Numbered from the stretch's first letter, positions 6,778 through 13,821 are shown. The stretch: DNA of 17,387 nt from Acidobacteria bacterium 37-71-11 (GCA_002279285.1 NCBR01000030.1:1-17387), one strand, 5' to 3'. Notes: generated from the sequence alone by a model not told the origin. Program-made: numbers and translations.

Positions 6778-7857
6778 TCAACGCCGGTGCTCCAGGATGT
6801 CGCGCGCGACCCTGCGAACCGTCTCCGACACGTTGCGGTCGCGGCTCATCAGCATCAGATCCCGCTGCGACAGTCGACGGACCAATTGTAGCGCAATGCC
6901 GGCCGGCGTCTTCGGGTTGAACGAAAGGTTGCGCAGCACCGGGTAGCGGCGCAACCACCTCCCCTTCGACCCGATCAGTCGCAGCGCCTCCTCGTTGGTG
7001 CTGCGCATGCCTGCGATCTGCTCGATCTCCATCTCGTTGAGCTTCGGGCTCAGCATCACCGCCCGTACCACGAGCGGGCTGCGGTCGCGGACCAGGATGA
7101 GCCTCTCCTCGCGAGTGCCCTTGAGCGCCTGCATCACGCGCTGCGCCGTATTCATGAGCGCGATCCGCGCGAACGCGTCGTGGAGTTCGGGCGCCGCCGC
7201 GGCCTCCGGCTCGGTGAACCTCTGCGCTTCGACCTCGCCCCCGGGGAGCCGCATCCCGAGAGCTCTGAGTTCGGAGAGCACATCCTCGATGGAAGGGCCC
7301 GCGGGCACCTCGAACGCCGTGCCCTCGGCCGCGGCCCACACGATTGCCTTCTCGAGGAACTCCTCCTCGAACTCCCGGGCCCGGCGAAGCACGTCCTGGC
7401 TGACCTGGGGGTTGGCGCGCAGGTCCTCGAGCAGTTCCAGACACGCCAGGACCCGGACCTGGTTGGTGATGATGACGTCCTGCACCTTGGCGGGAGCCTG
7501 GCGCGCCAGCCAGCGCAGCGTCTCGTTGGCGGTCTTCGCGTGCTGGACGACGGTGACCCACACCTCCTCGCCCTGCGCGCAGCGGCAGAGGAGGTCGATC
7601 TCGATCGGCTCGATGTCGGGGAGGTGCAGGACCTGGATGAAATTCTCGGGCGTGAAGGTCGCCAGCGTGGCATGGGCGGCCTCGGCGATCTCGGTGTCAC
7701 CGTCGGCCGCGAGAATCAGGACGACACGGATCAGTTCCTCGCGCGAAACCGGCAACAGGCCCTGGGCGGCGAACAGGCGCAGCGCCCGCGGCGCCAGCCC
7801 CCGGCGGATGCGAGCGAGCAGCTCCGCGACGCTCCCGATGCCGCCCGAGGCCTCCAT
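6778..7857 (-). CDS. HEAT-like repeat protein of unknown function (359 residues)
   Basis: This is a soluble, largely helical protein without signal peptide or membrane segment. Two regions can be seen. Residues 1-200 are a helical domain (ELIRVVLILAADGDTEIAEA; WVTVVQHAKTANETLRWLAR; FEEEFLEKAIVWAAAEG). Residues 225-359 have HEAT-like repeats: ALKGTREERLILVRDRSPLV (245-264), then RAVMLSPKLNEMEIEQIA, and finally GRWLRRYPVLRNLSFNPKTP (299-318) running on to ALQLVRRLSQRDLMLMSRD. This last type of sequence (basic residues, R-D-x-S, N-P-K-T-P) is known to me from uncharacterised proteins of Deltaproteobacteria and Acidobacteria; I know no established function. The start is ATG at 7857, which shares a base with the RodZ-like stop (TGATG); GTG at 7860 is an alternative. 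The longer upstream frame overlaps the RodZ-like gene and is spurious. It resembles the 252-residue protein two genes upstream. Confidence 0.85.
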   Translation of the reverse strand: MEASGGIGSVAELLARIRRGLAPRALRLFAAQGLLPVSREELIRVVLILAADGDTEIAEAAHATLATFTPENFIQVLHLPDIEPIEIDLLCRCAQGEEVWVTVVQHAKTANETLRWLARQAPAKVQDVIITNQVRVLACLELLEDLRANPQVSQDVLRRAREFEEEFLEKAIVWAAAEGTAFEVPAGPSIEDVLSELRALGMRLPGGEVEAQRFTEPEAAAAPELHDAFARIALMNTAQRVMQALKGTREERLILVRDRSPLVVRAVMLSPKLNEMEIEQIAGMRSTNEEALRLIGSKGRWLRRYPVLRNLSFNPKTPAGIALQLVRRLSQRDLMLMSRDRNVSETVRRVARDILEHRR

Positions 7858-8651
7858 CACGGCCCGGCCGGGGGCGGGGGGGGCCCCGCAAAATGGATGC
7901 GCGCGACCTCGCCGGGACGCCCCGCCGGGCTGCGCACGTCGCCCATGTACGCGACGCTGACAGCCCCGGCATCGCCGAGCACGAGGTCGATCTCCCTCCC
8001 GCCTGCCGCCACTTCCCACGTGGTCCCGGCGGCGAGAAGGCGCGACGAGGACCTCTCTCCCGCGATCCGGACCTCCACCCAACACGGCGCCTGCAGCGCC
8101 CTCACCACCAGCGTGGTAGGCGGCGGCGCGGCCGGAGCGGGCTGGGCGGGCGGGGTGGGCTGGAGCGGCGGAGCCGGGGTGGGTGCGGAGGGCGCGGCAG
8201 GCGTCGGTTGCGCAGCTGCGAGCGCGGGAACCTCCGTGGTGTCCGCCGGGGGCGGGCCCTGCCGCCTCTCCACCAGGAGGACGCCTGCGACGCCGGCAGC
8301 CACGAGGGCCAGCCCGATCATCCAGGGGCCGAGGTGCCGCTTCTTCATCGGCGGGGACGGGCCGATCGGGAACGACTGACTCGACTCCGCGAAACGGCGC
8401 CACGCGGCGTCGAACTCCGGCAGCCACTCATCCGGCGCGGCGCCGATGAGCTCCAGGTACTGGCGGACAAACATCCTCGCGAATACCCTGCTGGGCAAGC
8501 GGCCGAACTCGCCGTCCTCGAACGCGGCAAGCGTCCGGCCCCCGATCTTGGTGCGCGTGGCGATCGCTTCGAGCGTGAGGCCTGCACTCTCGCGGGCGTG
8601 CTTGAGCGCCTGTCCGAACTCGCGAGGGGTGGCCTTGGTGAGCGGCGTCAT
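7857..8651 (-). CDS. RodZ-like helix-turn-helix membrane protein
   Basis: This 264-residue protein has the RodZ architecture. A cytoplasmic helix-turn-helix domain (about 10-75; FGQALKHARESAGLTLEAIA, TLAAFEDGEFGRLPSRVFAR, RQYLELIGAAPDEWL) is followed by a basic stretch and a membrane segment (109-127, PWMIGLALVAAGVAGVLLV). Then come a Pro/Ala/Thr-rich linker (about 132-178) and an extracytoplasmic beta domain (180-254) ending EIDLVLGDAGAVSVAYMGD. RodZ links MreB filaments to the elongasome. Many RodZ-like proteins of this type are of unproven function, so I leave the symbol blank. I chose ATG at 8651 over ATG at 8657 because a TAAACT -10 ends 8 bases before 8651, which fits a leaderless start; no Shine-Dalgarno serves either codon. 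It lies between two related HEAT-like proteins and its stop overlaps the next start. Confidence 0.87.
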   Translation of the reverse strand: MTPLTKATPREFGQALKHARESAGLTLEAIATRTKIGGRTLAAFEDGEFGRLPSRVFARMFVRQYLELIGAAPDEWLPEFDAAWRRFAESSQSFPIGPSPPMKKRHLGPWMIGLALVAAGVAGVLLVERRQGPPPADTTEVPALAAAQPTPAAPSAPTPAPPLQPTPPAQPAPAAPPPTTLVVRALQAPCWVEVRIAGERSSSRLLAAGTTWEVAAGGREIDLVLGDAGAVSVAYMGDVRSPAGRPGEVARIHFAGPPPPPAGP

Positions 8652-8659
8652 TCGCATGC

Positions 8660-8687
8660 AGTTTAAGGCCTGCGCGCCGGAGTTCAA
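8660..8687 (-). promoter_or_regulatory. Sigma70-like promoter of the RodZ-like gene; -35 contains the upstream stop codon
   Basis: On the minus strand: -35 TTGAAC at 8687-8682, a 16-base spacer, and -10 TAAACT at 8665-8660, ending 8 bases before the ATG at 8651. The TGA stop of the upstream repeat-protein gene (8686-8684) is inside the -35 box, the same arrangement seen at 5300-5305. Confidence 0.5.
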
Positions 8688-9442
8688 GTGGCGGAGCGAC
8701 CCCTCGCCCGTGCCCCGTCCCGCTCGCGCACGCCGACGAGGACGCGCGCGGCCGCCCGCAGCGCCGGAGGTGCCGTCTCGGACGACGCCACGCCGCGCAG
8801 CTCGGCCAGCGGCAGCGCCGGGAGGACGCCGATGGCGATCCCCAGCGGGACGCCGCCGCACCGCACGACGGCGCCGGCCACGCTCGGCCGCCGGCCCCAC
8901 ACCGGATGGCGCAGCAGGACCAGCACGCATGCCGGGTTCGCGTTCAAGCCTGGAAGACGCAGCGCGTCGGGCTCGGTGAACTTGGGGTTGTCGAGCAGGG
9001 CCGCGATGCACATCGGCTCCGGGCTCGCGAGCAACAATGGAATTACGCCTCGGGGCGCGACGCGCGCCAGCGCGGTACGTTCACCCAGGGTGAGGGTCAC
9101 GATGCGCTCGGCCAGTTTCCTCTCGCTCTGCTTGCGCACCGCGGGCGACGTCCTCGCATCGCGCGCCACCTCGATCAGGTCGTGCCAGCCCAGTCGCGGC
9201 AGAACCTCCAGCGCCAGGTGCCGAGGACAGCGGGGGTGGCGGACGACGAGTTGGAGCAGGCGGTTCGAGCGGGTCAGCCACCTGCACCCGGCCAGGCGTT
9301 CGACGATCTCTCCCGGGCAGCTGGGGCGGCGGAGCACGCGAGCGAGCAGCCCTGTCTCAGGCTCACCGCCGGCCTCGAGGATCCGGAGGACGGTTGCTGC
9401 CTCGTCGCCCGAGTTCCGCTCCACCCGGGCATGGTAACCCAC
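8684..9442 (-). CDS. HEAT-like repeat protein of unknown function (252 residues)
   Basis: This is a soluble helical protein with two similar halves. The first (about 33-112) includes LARVLRRPSCPGEIVERLAG, then CRWLTRSNRLLQLVVRHPRC and ALEVLPRLGWHDLIEVARD. The second (about 134-236) includes PLLLASPEPMCIAALLDNPK, VLVLLRHPVWGRRPSVAGAV and GVLPALPLAELRGVASS. Each half has paired helices, an R-H-P turn, an L-P-x-L segment and a closing T/S-x-P-A-x-R. The first half matches the C-terminus of the 359-residue repeat protein (CRWL-R, P-x-x-P, AL-x-x-L-x-RL, DL, RD, VR). There is no signal peptide, membrane segment or catalytic motif. The start is uncertain: GTG at 9442 gives the longest product, but GTG at 9424 has a TACCAT -10 box ending 6 bases upstream and would fit the leaderless pattern of this region. 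It is the first gene of the leftward cluster. Confidence 0.82.
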   Translation of the reverse strand: MGYHARVERNSGDEAATVLRILEAGGEPETGLLARVLRRPSCPGEIVERLAGCRWLTRSNRLLQLVVRHPRCPRHLALEVLPRLGWHDLIEVARDARTSPAVRKQSERKLAERIVTLTLGERTALARVAPRGVIPLLLASPEPMCIAALLDNPKFTEPDALRLPGLNANPACVLVLLRHPVWGRRPSVAGAVVRCGGVPLGIAIGVLPALPLAELRGVASSETAPPALRAAARVLVGVRERDGARARGRSAT

Positions 9443-9449
9443 GCCCCTT

Positions 9450-9458
9450 TGCTAGACT
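9450..9458 (+). promoter_or_regulatory. Extended -10 promoter for the binding-protein/HD-GYP operon
   Basis: TGCTAGACT has an extended -10 layout (TG, one base, TAGACT at 9453-9458). No good -35 lies upstream. It shares the form GCTANACT with sequences before the aminotransferase (13855-13862) and the glycosyltransferase (minus strand 16348-16341). The predicted transcription start is near 9465-9467, where a GTG occurs, but that GTG is out of frame with the lipoprotein. Confidence 0.35.
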
Positions 9459-9584
9459 TGAACGCGGTGCAGGGGTTGTCGCTGCGCCCGGAGGCACGGC
9501 ACTGGAGGGTCCACGGTAGGCTTCGGGGTCGATCGCTCGCCCGGCCGTGCTGCCGGGCGTCTGGGCCTCGCGCTGGCTGTTCTC

Positions 9585-10742
9585 GTGCTGGCCATCGGCT
9601 GCCGGGACGCGAGCGAAGGGCGGGCGCACCTGGTCGTCGGCACGTTCTGGGCCGGCGCCGGGGAGCAGGCCCTGCAGCGCGAGCTCATCCGAATCGCCCA
9701 CGATCTCGGGCCGGTGAACATCGAGGTGAGGCGGTTCAGCGCGAGCGCGCTCCTCGACTATCTGAACCGGAGCCAGCCGCGGGAGGGTCGCCAGCCGCTC
9801 GACCTCGCCATCGTTCCCCACGACTGGCTCGGCCAGCTCGTCCAGCGCGAGATCATCGGGGAACTGCCCGCCGAGAGGGTTCTCGTGCTCCGGCAGCGGC
9901 TCATCGGCCAGGCGCTGCAGGCCGCGAGCGAGGGCCGGCGCGTGTTCGGCTACCCGATCAGCGCTGAGGTGTTCGCGCTCGTCTACGACCCGACCCTCTT
10001 CGGCTATCCCCCGCGCTCGATCGAAGAGATCCTTGCGACTCGTTTTGCGGCCGGCGTGCTCCCGTTCGCTCTCGACATCGGCGCCCCCGCCTCTCTGGCG
10101 CCGCTTGTCGGCTCCTTCCAGGGCACGCTCACCGATGCCGACGGCAACCTGATGTGGCGCGCCGCCACCGTGGCGGAGGTCCTACGTCGCCTGGCGCCGG
10201 CGTGGGGAACCGCCGCAGGCTGGCGGGCGTGCCGCGGGAGCGACCTCGAGTCGCTGCAGGTTCAGCTCTTCGCGGAGGGCAAACTGGCTAGCTTCATCGC
10301 CGGCCCGTGGCTGCTGGAGGCGCTGGAGGGGTCGGGGCGGCCGTTCGCGGTGATGCCGATCCCCCCCTTGGCGAGCGGCATGGCGCCGGCGCGAGCGTTG
10401 GTCGGGTACCAGTGTGTCGTCGTCTCGCGCGAATCACGGTGGGGGGACCTGGCCCTCGAAATCGGCGCGCGCCTGGTGCGCGAGAAGGCGAACGAGAGGA
10501 TCAACCGCGCGACCCGTCGCCTCCCGGTCCTCCTGCGCGCCTACGAATCGAAGCAGGGGCTGGCCGGGCCGGGCAGTTTCGGCTTTCTCCGTGCCCTCGA
10601 GCAGGGGCAGTTCGTGCCGGCGACGGAGAGATGGAGCGAGGGGCTCGCCCACGCCCAGCGCCAGCTCGACGCCTTTGCAGGCCGCACCCGGCCACCCGCT
10701 CCCGGCGACGTCGCCGCTCTCCTGGCGGGGAGCGAACCGTGA
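9585..10742 (+). CDS. Putative extracellular solute-binding lipoprotein (sugar/MalE-type)
   Basis: This is a periplasmic substrate-binding protein, probably membrane-anchored by lipid. The fold signature is of the maltose/sugar-binding type: HLVVGTFWAGAGEQALQREL near the start, PLDLAIVPHDWLGQLVQREI (71-90), FGYPISAEVFALVYDPTLFG (121-140), LASFIAGPWLLEAL, then PFAVMPIPPLASG and ALVGYQCVVVSRES. Codons before 9585 encode a lipoprotein leader (GRAAGRLGLALAVLVLAIGC, cysteine at 9600-9602), so the true start is upstream of the GTG at 9585. No ATG, GTG or TTG exists in frame back to the stop at 9459; the only candidates are unusual codons after GGAGGG (ACG at 9513, GTA at 9516). I therefore give 9585 as the first canonical codon. 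No ABC permease or ATPase follows. Instead its stop overlaps the HD-GYP start (GTGA), suggesting that it feeds a sensor. Confidence 0.82.
   Translation: MLAIGCRDASEGRAHLVVGTFWAGAGEQALQRELIRIAHDLGPVNIEVRRFSASALLDYLNRSQPREGRQPLDLAIVPHDWLGQLVQREIIGELPAERVLVLRQRLIGQALQAASEGRRVFGYPISAEVFALVYDPTLFGYPPRSIEEILATRFAAGVLPFALDIGAPASLAPLVGSFQGTLTDADGNLMWRAATVAEVLRRLAPAWGTAAGWRACRGSDLESLQVQLFAEGKLASFIAGPWLLEALEGSGRPFAVMPIPPLASGMAPARALVGYQCVVVSRESRWGDLALEIGARLVREKANERINRATRRLPVLLRAYESKQGLAGPGSFGFLRALEQGQFVPATERWSEGLAHAQRQLDAFAGRTRPPAPGDVAALLAGSEP
10727..10732 (+). promoter_or_regulatory. Ribosome-binding site of the HD-GYP gene
   Basis: GGGGAG lies 6 bases before the GTG at 10739. It is inside the end of the binding-protein gene and decides the start of the HD-GYP protein, since the same frame stays open far upstream without biological sense. 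Confidence 0.5.
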
Positions 10743-12445
10743 AGTTGCGCTGGCAGCTGGTCGTCTCGCATCTGGTTTCGACCCTCACAGTCGCCTTGCT
10801 GATCGGGGCGGTGCACCTCTTCCTCCTTCTCCGCAGCACCAGGGTGCTCGAGCAGCAGAGCCTCGATGCGAGTCTCGCGACGGCGAGCCACCTGTTGAGC
10901 CAGAAGGTGACCGAACTCGAGGCCGACCGCGACGCCATGGCGGCGTTCGTCGCGCCGACGAGCCTCACCCCGGACGTCGAACAGCTCGGCCGCCTCCACG
11001 ACCTCCTCGCGCTCTACCGCGTCGAGCGCGTCGAGGTCTTCGACGGGCTGCGCAAGGAAGCCGAAGCGTACCGCTGGGAGAGAGGCATCGGGAGCAGTCT
11101 CGAGACGCCGTGGTTTCCCCACAACCCCAACATCGCGGCGAAGATCGCGGCCGGGCGCAACGCGACCTGGGTCCACCGCGGGACGGACGGCCGCGCGTCG
11201 CTCAAACTCGCCGCGCCGTTGCGCTTTGCCGCGCCCGGCGAGCACCGCTGGCTGGTCGTGAGCGAGCCGCTCGACGGCACGCTGCTCGGAGAGATCGTTC
11301 CGGCTCAGACGTTCGGCGCCCTCGAGGTCGGCGGCCAGACGCTGGCCGTGTGGCCGGACACGCCCGGCAGCCCCCAACCCGATCTCGCCAGCCTCGCGGC
11401 GTACCTCCCAAGGGGGACGTTCTCGTTCTTGTTCAAGCCGCTGCTGGCCGTCAGGCCGACTCTCCAGCTCGACGACGGCACCGTCGTCAGCGTCGAGCTG
11501 ATGGCCTCCCCGGTCCGCAGCGGCGAGAGCCTGCTGGTGGGCCTGCAAGCCTGGTTCGTGGTGCTCGCCGGCGGCATGCTGCTCGCCTTCACTCTGGGAA
11601 ACAGCCTCGCCAACCGGCTGCTGGCGCCCCTGTCGGCGTTGCTCGACGGTACGGCGGCGATGGCCAGGGGCCATCTGATGGTCAGGCTCCCCCAGGGCCG
11701 CAACGACGAGCTCGGCGCCCTCACCCGGGAGTTCAACCGGATGGCGGACGAGATCCGCAACACTTATCTCGCCTCGATCTCGACGCTCGCGGAGGTGGTG
11801 GAGGCGAAGTCACGGTACACGCGGGAGCACGTCGAACGAGTCGAAGCGCTCGTGCTGGCAACCGTCGACGTCCTGGAGCACCGCGGGTGGGTGCGCTTCT
11901 CGAGCCACCAGCGCTTTCTCCTCTCGGTCGCGGCGATCCTCCACGACGTGGGCAAGATCGCGATCGGCAACGAGATCCTGAACAAGTCCGGTCCGCTCGA
12001 CGCGGCGGAGCGGCAGCAGATCCTCACCCACCCCGAGGTCGGCGCCCTCATCGTGGAGCGCATGGGCAAACTCGAGCGCGCGGCCGAGATCATCCGCTGC
12101 GCCCACGAGCACTTCGACGGTTCGGGCTACCCCAGGGGTTTGCGCGGCGAAGCGATCCCGTTGGAGTCCCGGATCATCCTCGCCGTCGACGCCTTCGATG
12201 CGATGACGATGGACCGGCCGTACTCGAATGGACGCCCGCTTGCGGACGCGGTCTCCGAGCTGCGCGCCGAGGCGGGTCGCCAGTTCGACCCCGTTGTCGT
12301 CGAGGCCCTGGTCGAGGTGATCACGGCGCAGGAACTGCCCAAGTCCGCGGCCCCGTCGTCGGAGAGCGGCCTGTACCGCGCGATCCAGTCCGGGCAGGAC
12401 GGCTTCAACTCGGGTGGCTCTCGTCGGCGGGGCGCCCCAGGATAG
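10739..12445 (+). CDS. Membrane sensor HD-GYP cyclic-di-GMP phosphodiesterase with HAMP domain
   Basis: This 568-residue protein hydrolyses the second messenger c-di-GMP. In order it has a membrane segment (about 7-32), a periplasmic sensory region (about 33-262), a second membrane segment (about 266-288), a HAMP linker (about 287-340, with PLSALLDGTAAMARGHLMVR and NDELGALTREFNRMADEI), and an HD-GYP domain (about 345-530). The HD-GYP domain has SRYTREHVERVEAL, LHDVGKIAIGNEILNKSGPL (His402-Asp403), THPEVGALIVE, HEHFDGSGYPRGL (GYP at 463-465) and VDAFDAMTMDRPYSNGRPL. The key metal-binding and GYP residues look intact, so it should be active. The GTG start overlaps the stop of the binding lipoprotein, so the two are probably made in step and may form a ligand-sensing pair. 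Its last 41 bases overlap the end of the convergent sugar mutase gene. Confidence 0.94.
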   Translation: MKLRWQLVVSHLVSTLTVALLIGAVHLFLLLRSTRVLEQQSLDASLATASHLLSQKVTELEADRDAMAAFVAPTSLTPDVEQLGRLHDLLALYRVERVEVFDGLRKEAEAYRWERGIGSSLETPWFPHNPNIAAKIAAGRNATWVHRGTDGRASLKLAAPLRFAAPGEHRWLVVSEPLDGTLLGEIVPAQTFGALEVGGQTLAVWPDTPGSPQPDLASLAAYLPRGTFSFLFKPLLAVRPTLQLDDGTVVSVELMASPVRSGESLLVGLQAWFVVLAGGMLLAFTLGNSLANRLLAPLSALLDGTAAMARGHLMVRLPQGRNDELGALTREFNRMADEIRNTYLASISTLAEVVEAKSRYTREHVERVEALVLATVDVLEHRGWVRFSSHQRFLLSVAAILHDVGKIAIGNEILNKSGPLDAAERQQILTHPEVGALIVERMGKLERAAEIIRCAHEHFDGSGYPRGLRGEAIPLESRIILAVDAFDAMTMDRPYSNGRPLADAVSELRAEAGRQFDPVVVEALVEVITAQELPKSAAPSSESGLYRAIQSGQDGFNSGGSRRRGAPG

Positions 12446-13772
12446 CCAGCAGCCTTTCCTTGCCGGCCGCGAGCAGATCGGGTGTCCTTGCCTCCATGAC
12501 CAGGCGCAGGAACGGCTCTGTGTTCGATGGACGGACGTTGAACCACCAGTCGGCGTACTGCACCGTGATGCCGTCGATGTAGTCCACGGCGCCGTCGCCG
12601 AACTGCTCGGCCAGGCGCCGGATGACGCCGTCTTTGTCCTCGACGCGGAAGTTGATCTCGCCGGTGCTTGCGTACCGCCGGTGCGGGGCGAGCAGCTCCG
12701 CGAGCGGGCGTCCGGCGCGCCGCACCTCGTTGAGCACCTCGATTGCCGTGATCAGCGCGGAGTCGGCAAAGAAGTTCGCCCGGTAGTAGAAGTGCCCCGC
12801 CAGCTCGCCGCCGAACGGGCTTCCGATGCGGCGCATCGTGGCCTTCATGAACGAGTGGCCGACTCGCTCGCGCACGGGCTGCCCGCCGGCGGCGAGGATG
12901 GCCTCGCGCGTCGCCCAGGAGGAACGGATGTCGTACACGATCGGCGCGCCGGGGAAGCGCTCGAGGATCGGCCCGGCGAGGAGCGCGGTGATCATGTCGG
13001 CGCCGACCGCGCCGGCCCGGTCGTCCACGAAGATCGCCCGGTCGGCGTCGCCGTCGAACGCGATGCCGAGAGCGCACGACCGCTCCCGCACGGCGCGCTG
13101 CAGGTCCACGATGTTCTCCGGTTTGAGGGGGTTGGCTTCGTGGTTCGGGAAACTTCCGTCCAGGCCGAAGAAGAGGGGCACGAGGTCGATGTCGAGCTCC
13201 TCGAGGAGGGAGCGGTAGAGCGTAGCCATGCCGTTGGCGACGTCCACCGCGACCTTCAGGCGCGGCTCCGAACGGCGCACGAAGGAGAGGACGTGCGTGC
13301 GGTAGGCCGCTGCAATGTCCGCGGTTTCCAAACTGGCGCGCGCCGGGCCCGACGGTGCCGGGTTGGCGCGCACCAGCTCCTCGAGCCGCGCGATGCCGGT
13401 CTCGCTGCTGACCGGGATCGCGTCCCGCCGCGAGAACTTGAGGCCGTTGTAGCGCGCCGGATTGTGGCTGGCGGTGACCTGAATGCCGCCGGAGGTCGCA
13501 AGGTGCCCGATGGCGAAGTAGTTCATCGGCGTCGTCGCCAGGCCGATGTCCACGACGGAGAGGCCTCCGGCCCGCAGGCCGTCGGAGAGCGCGGCCGCGA
13601 TCGAAGGCGAGGAGGCCCTCATGTCGCGGCTCACGACCACCCGCGCCCCGCGCGCAAGGTCCTCCGCATCGAGGATCCCGCGGAAGTGGTAGCCGATCGC
13701 GTACGCCAGCTTCTCGTCGATCTCGTCGGGGTAGACACCGCGCACGTCATAGGCCTTGAAGACACCGCTCAT
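12405..13772 (-). CDS. manB: Phosphomannomutase/phosphoglucomutase
   Basis: This alpha-D-phosphohexomutase interconverts hexose 6- and 1-phosphates, feeding GDP-mannose or UDP-glucose for LPS and exopolysaccharide. At 455 residues it matches AlgC/ManB-type enzymes. The four-domain signature is complete: FKAYDVRGVYPDEIDE (5-20), TASHNPARYNGLKFSR with phosphoserine Ser102 (100-115), metal loop DGDADRAIFVDD (240-251), sugar loop GGELAGHFYY (321-330) and phosphate loop NVRPSNTEPFLRL (412-424). The GELAGH form (not GEMSGH) is a variant of the sugar-binding loop and does not settle mannose against glucose. The ATG start has a Shine-Dalgarno (GGAGG, 6 bases) and a promoter. It is divergent from the aminotransferase and convergent with, and overlapping, the HD-GYP gene. 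Confidence 0.94.
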   Translation of the reverse strand: MSGVFKAYDVRGVYPDEIDEKLAYAIGYHFRGILDAEDLARGARVVVSRDMRASSPSIAAALSDGLRAGGLSVVDIGLATTPMNYFAIGHLATSGGIQVTASHNPARYNGLKFSRRDAIPVSSETGIARLEELVRANPAPSGPARASLETADIAAAYRTHVLSFVRRSEPRLKVAVDVANGMATLYRSLLEELDIDLVPLFFGLDGSFPNHEANPLKPENIVDLQRAVRERSCALGIAFDGDADRAIFVDDRAGAVGADMITALLAGPILERFPGAPIVYDIRSSWATREAILAAGGQPVRERVGHSFMKATMRRIGSPFGGELAGHFYYRANFFADSALITAIEVLNEVRRAGRPLAELLAPHRRYASTGEINFRVEDKDGVIRRLAEQFGDGAVDYIDGITVQYADWWFNVRPSNTEPFLRLVMEARTPDLLAAGKERLLAILGRPADESHPS

Positions 13773-13778
13773 CGGCGA

Positions 13779-13783
13779 CCTCC
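13779..13783 (-). promoter_or_regulatory. Ribosome-binding site of the mutase gene
   Basis: GGAGG on the minus strand, 6 bases before the ATG at 13772. Together with the -10 at 13797-13792 it gives this gene a short normal leader, unlike its neighbours. Confidence 0.6.
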
Positions 13784-13791
13784 GCCGGTGC

Positions 13792-13821
13792 AGGATAGAG
13801 CAGCGGCCGGCGCGAAGCCAA
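13792..13821 (-). promoter_or_regulatory. Sigma70-like promoter of the mutase gene
   Basis: On the minus strand: -35 TTGGCT (4 of 6) at 13821-13816, an 18-base spacer, and -10 TATCCT at 13797-13792. The predicted start is near 13784, giving a leader of about 12 bases that holds the Shine-Dalgarno. The -35 lies exactly in the gap between the two 10-base arms of the inverted repeat at 13803-13831, so a protein bound there would block it. Confidence 0.5.

Noticed and set aside
8110..8245. Imperfect CCGGCG/GCGGGC-type tandem repetition
   Set aside because: It is explained by the Pro/Ala/Thr-rich linker of the RodZ-like protein; there is no regular unit as in a CRISPR or satellite array.
7180..8379. 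399-codon plus-strand frame over the repeat and RodZ-like genes
   Set aside because: It is antisense to two supported genes; its Gly/Ala-rich section is only the complement of the Pro/Ala-rich RodZ linker.
9584..10742. Binding protein as part of an ABC importer
   Set aside because: No permease or ATPase gene is adjacent on either side; the only ABC ATPase in the window is lptB, which belongs to LPS export.
10414..12582. Plus-strand open frame of 722 codons over the HD-GYP gene
   Set aside because: It overlaps in another frame the HD-GYP gene, whose domains are complete; the translation is Arg/Pro/Gly low-complexity and resembles nothing.
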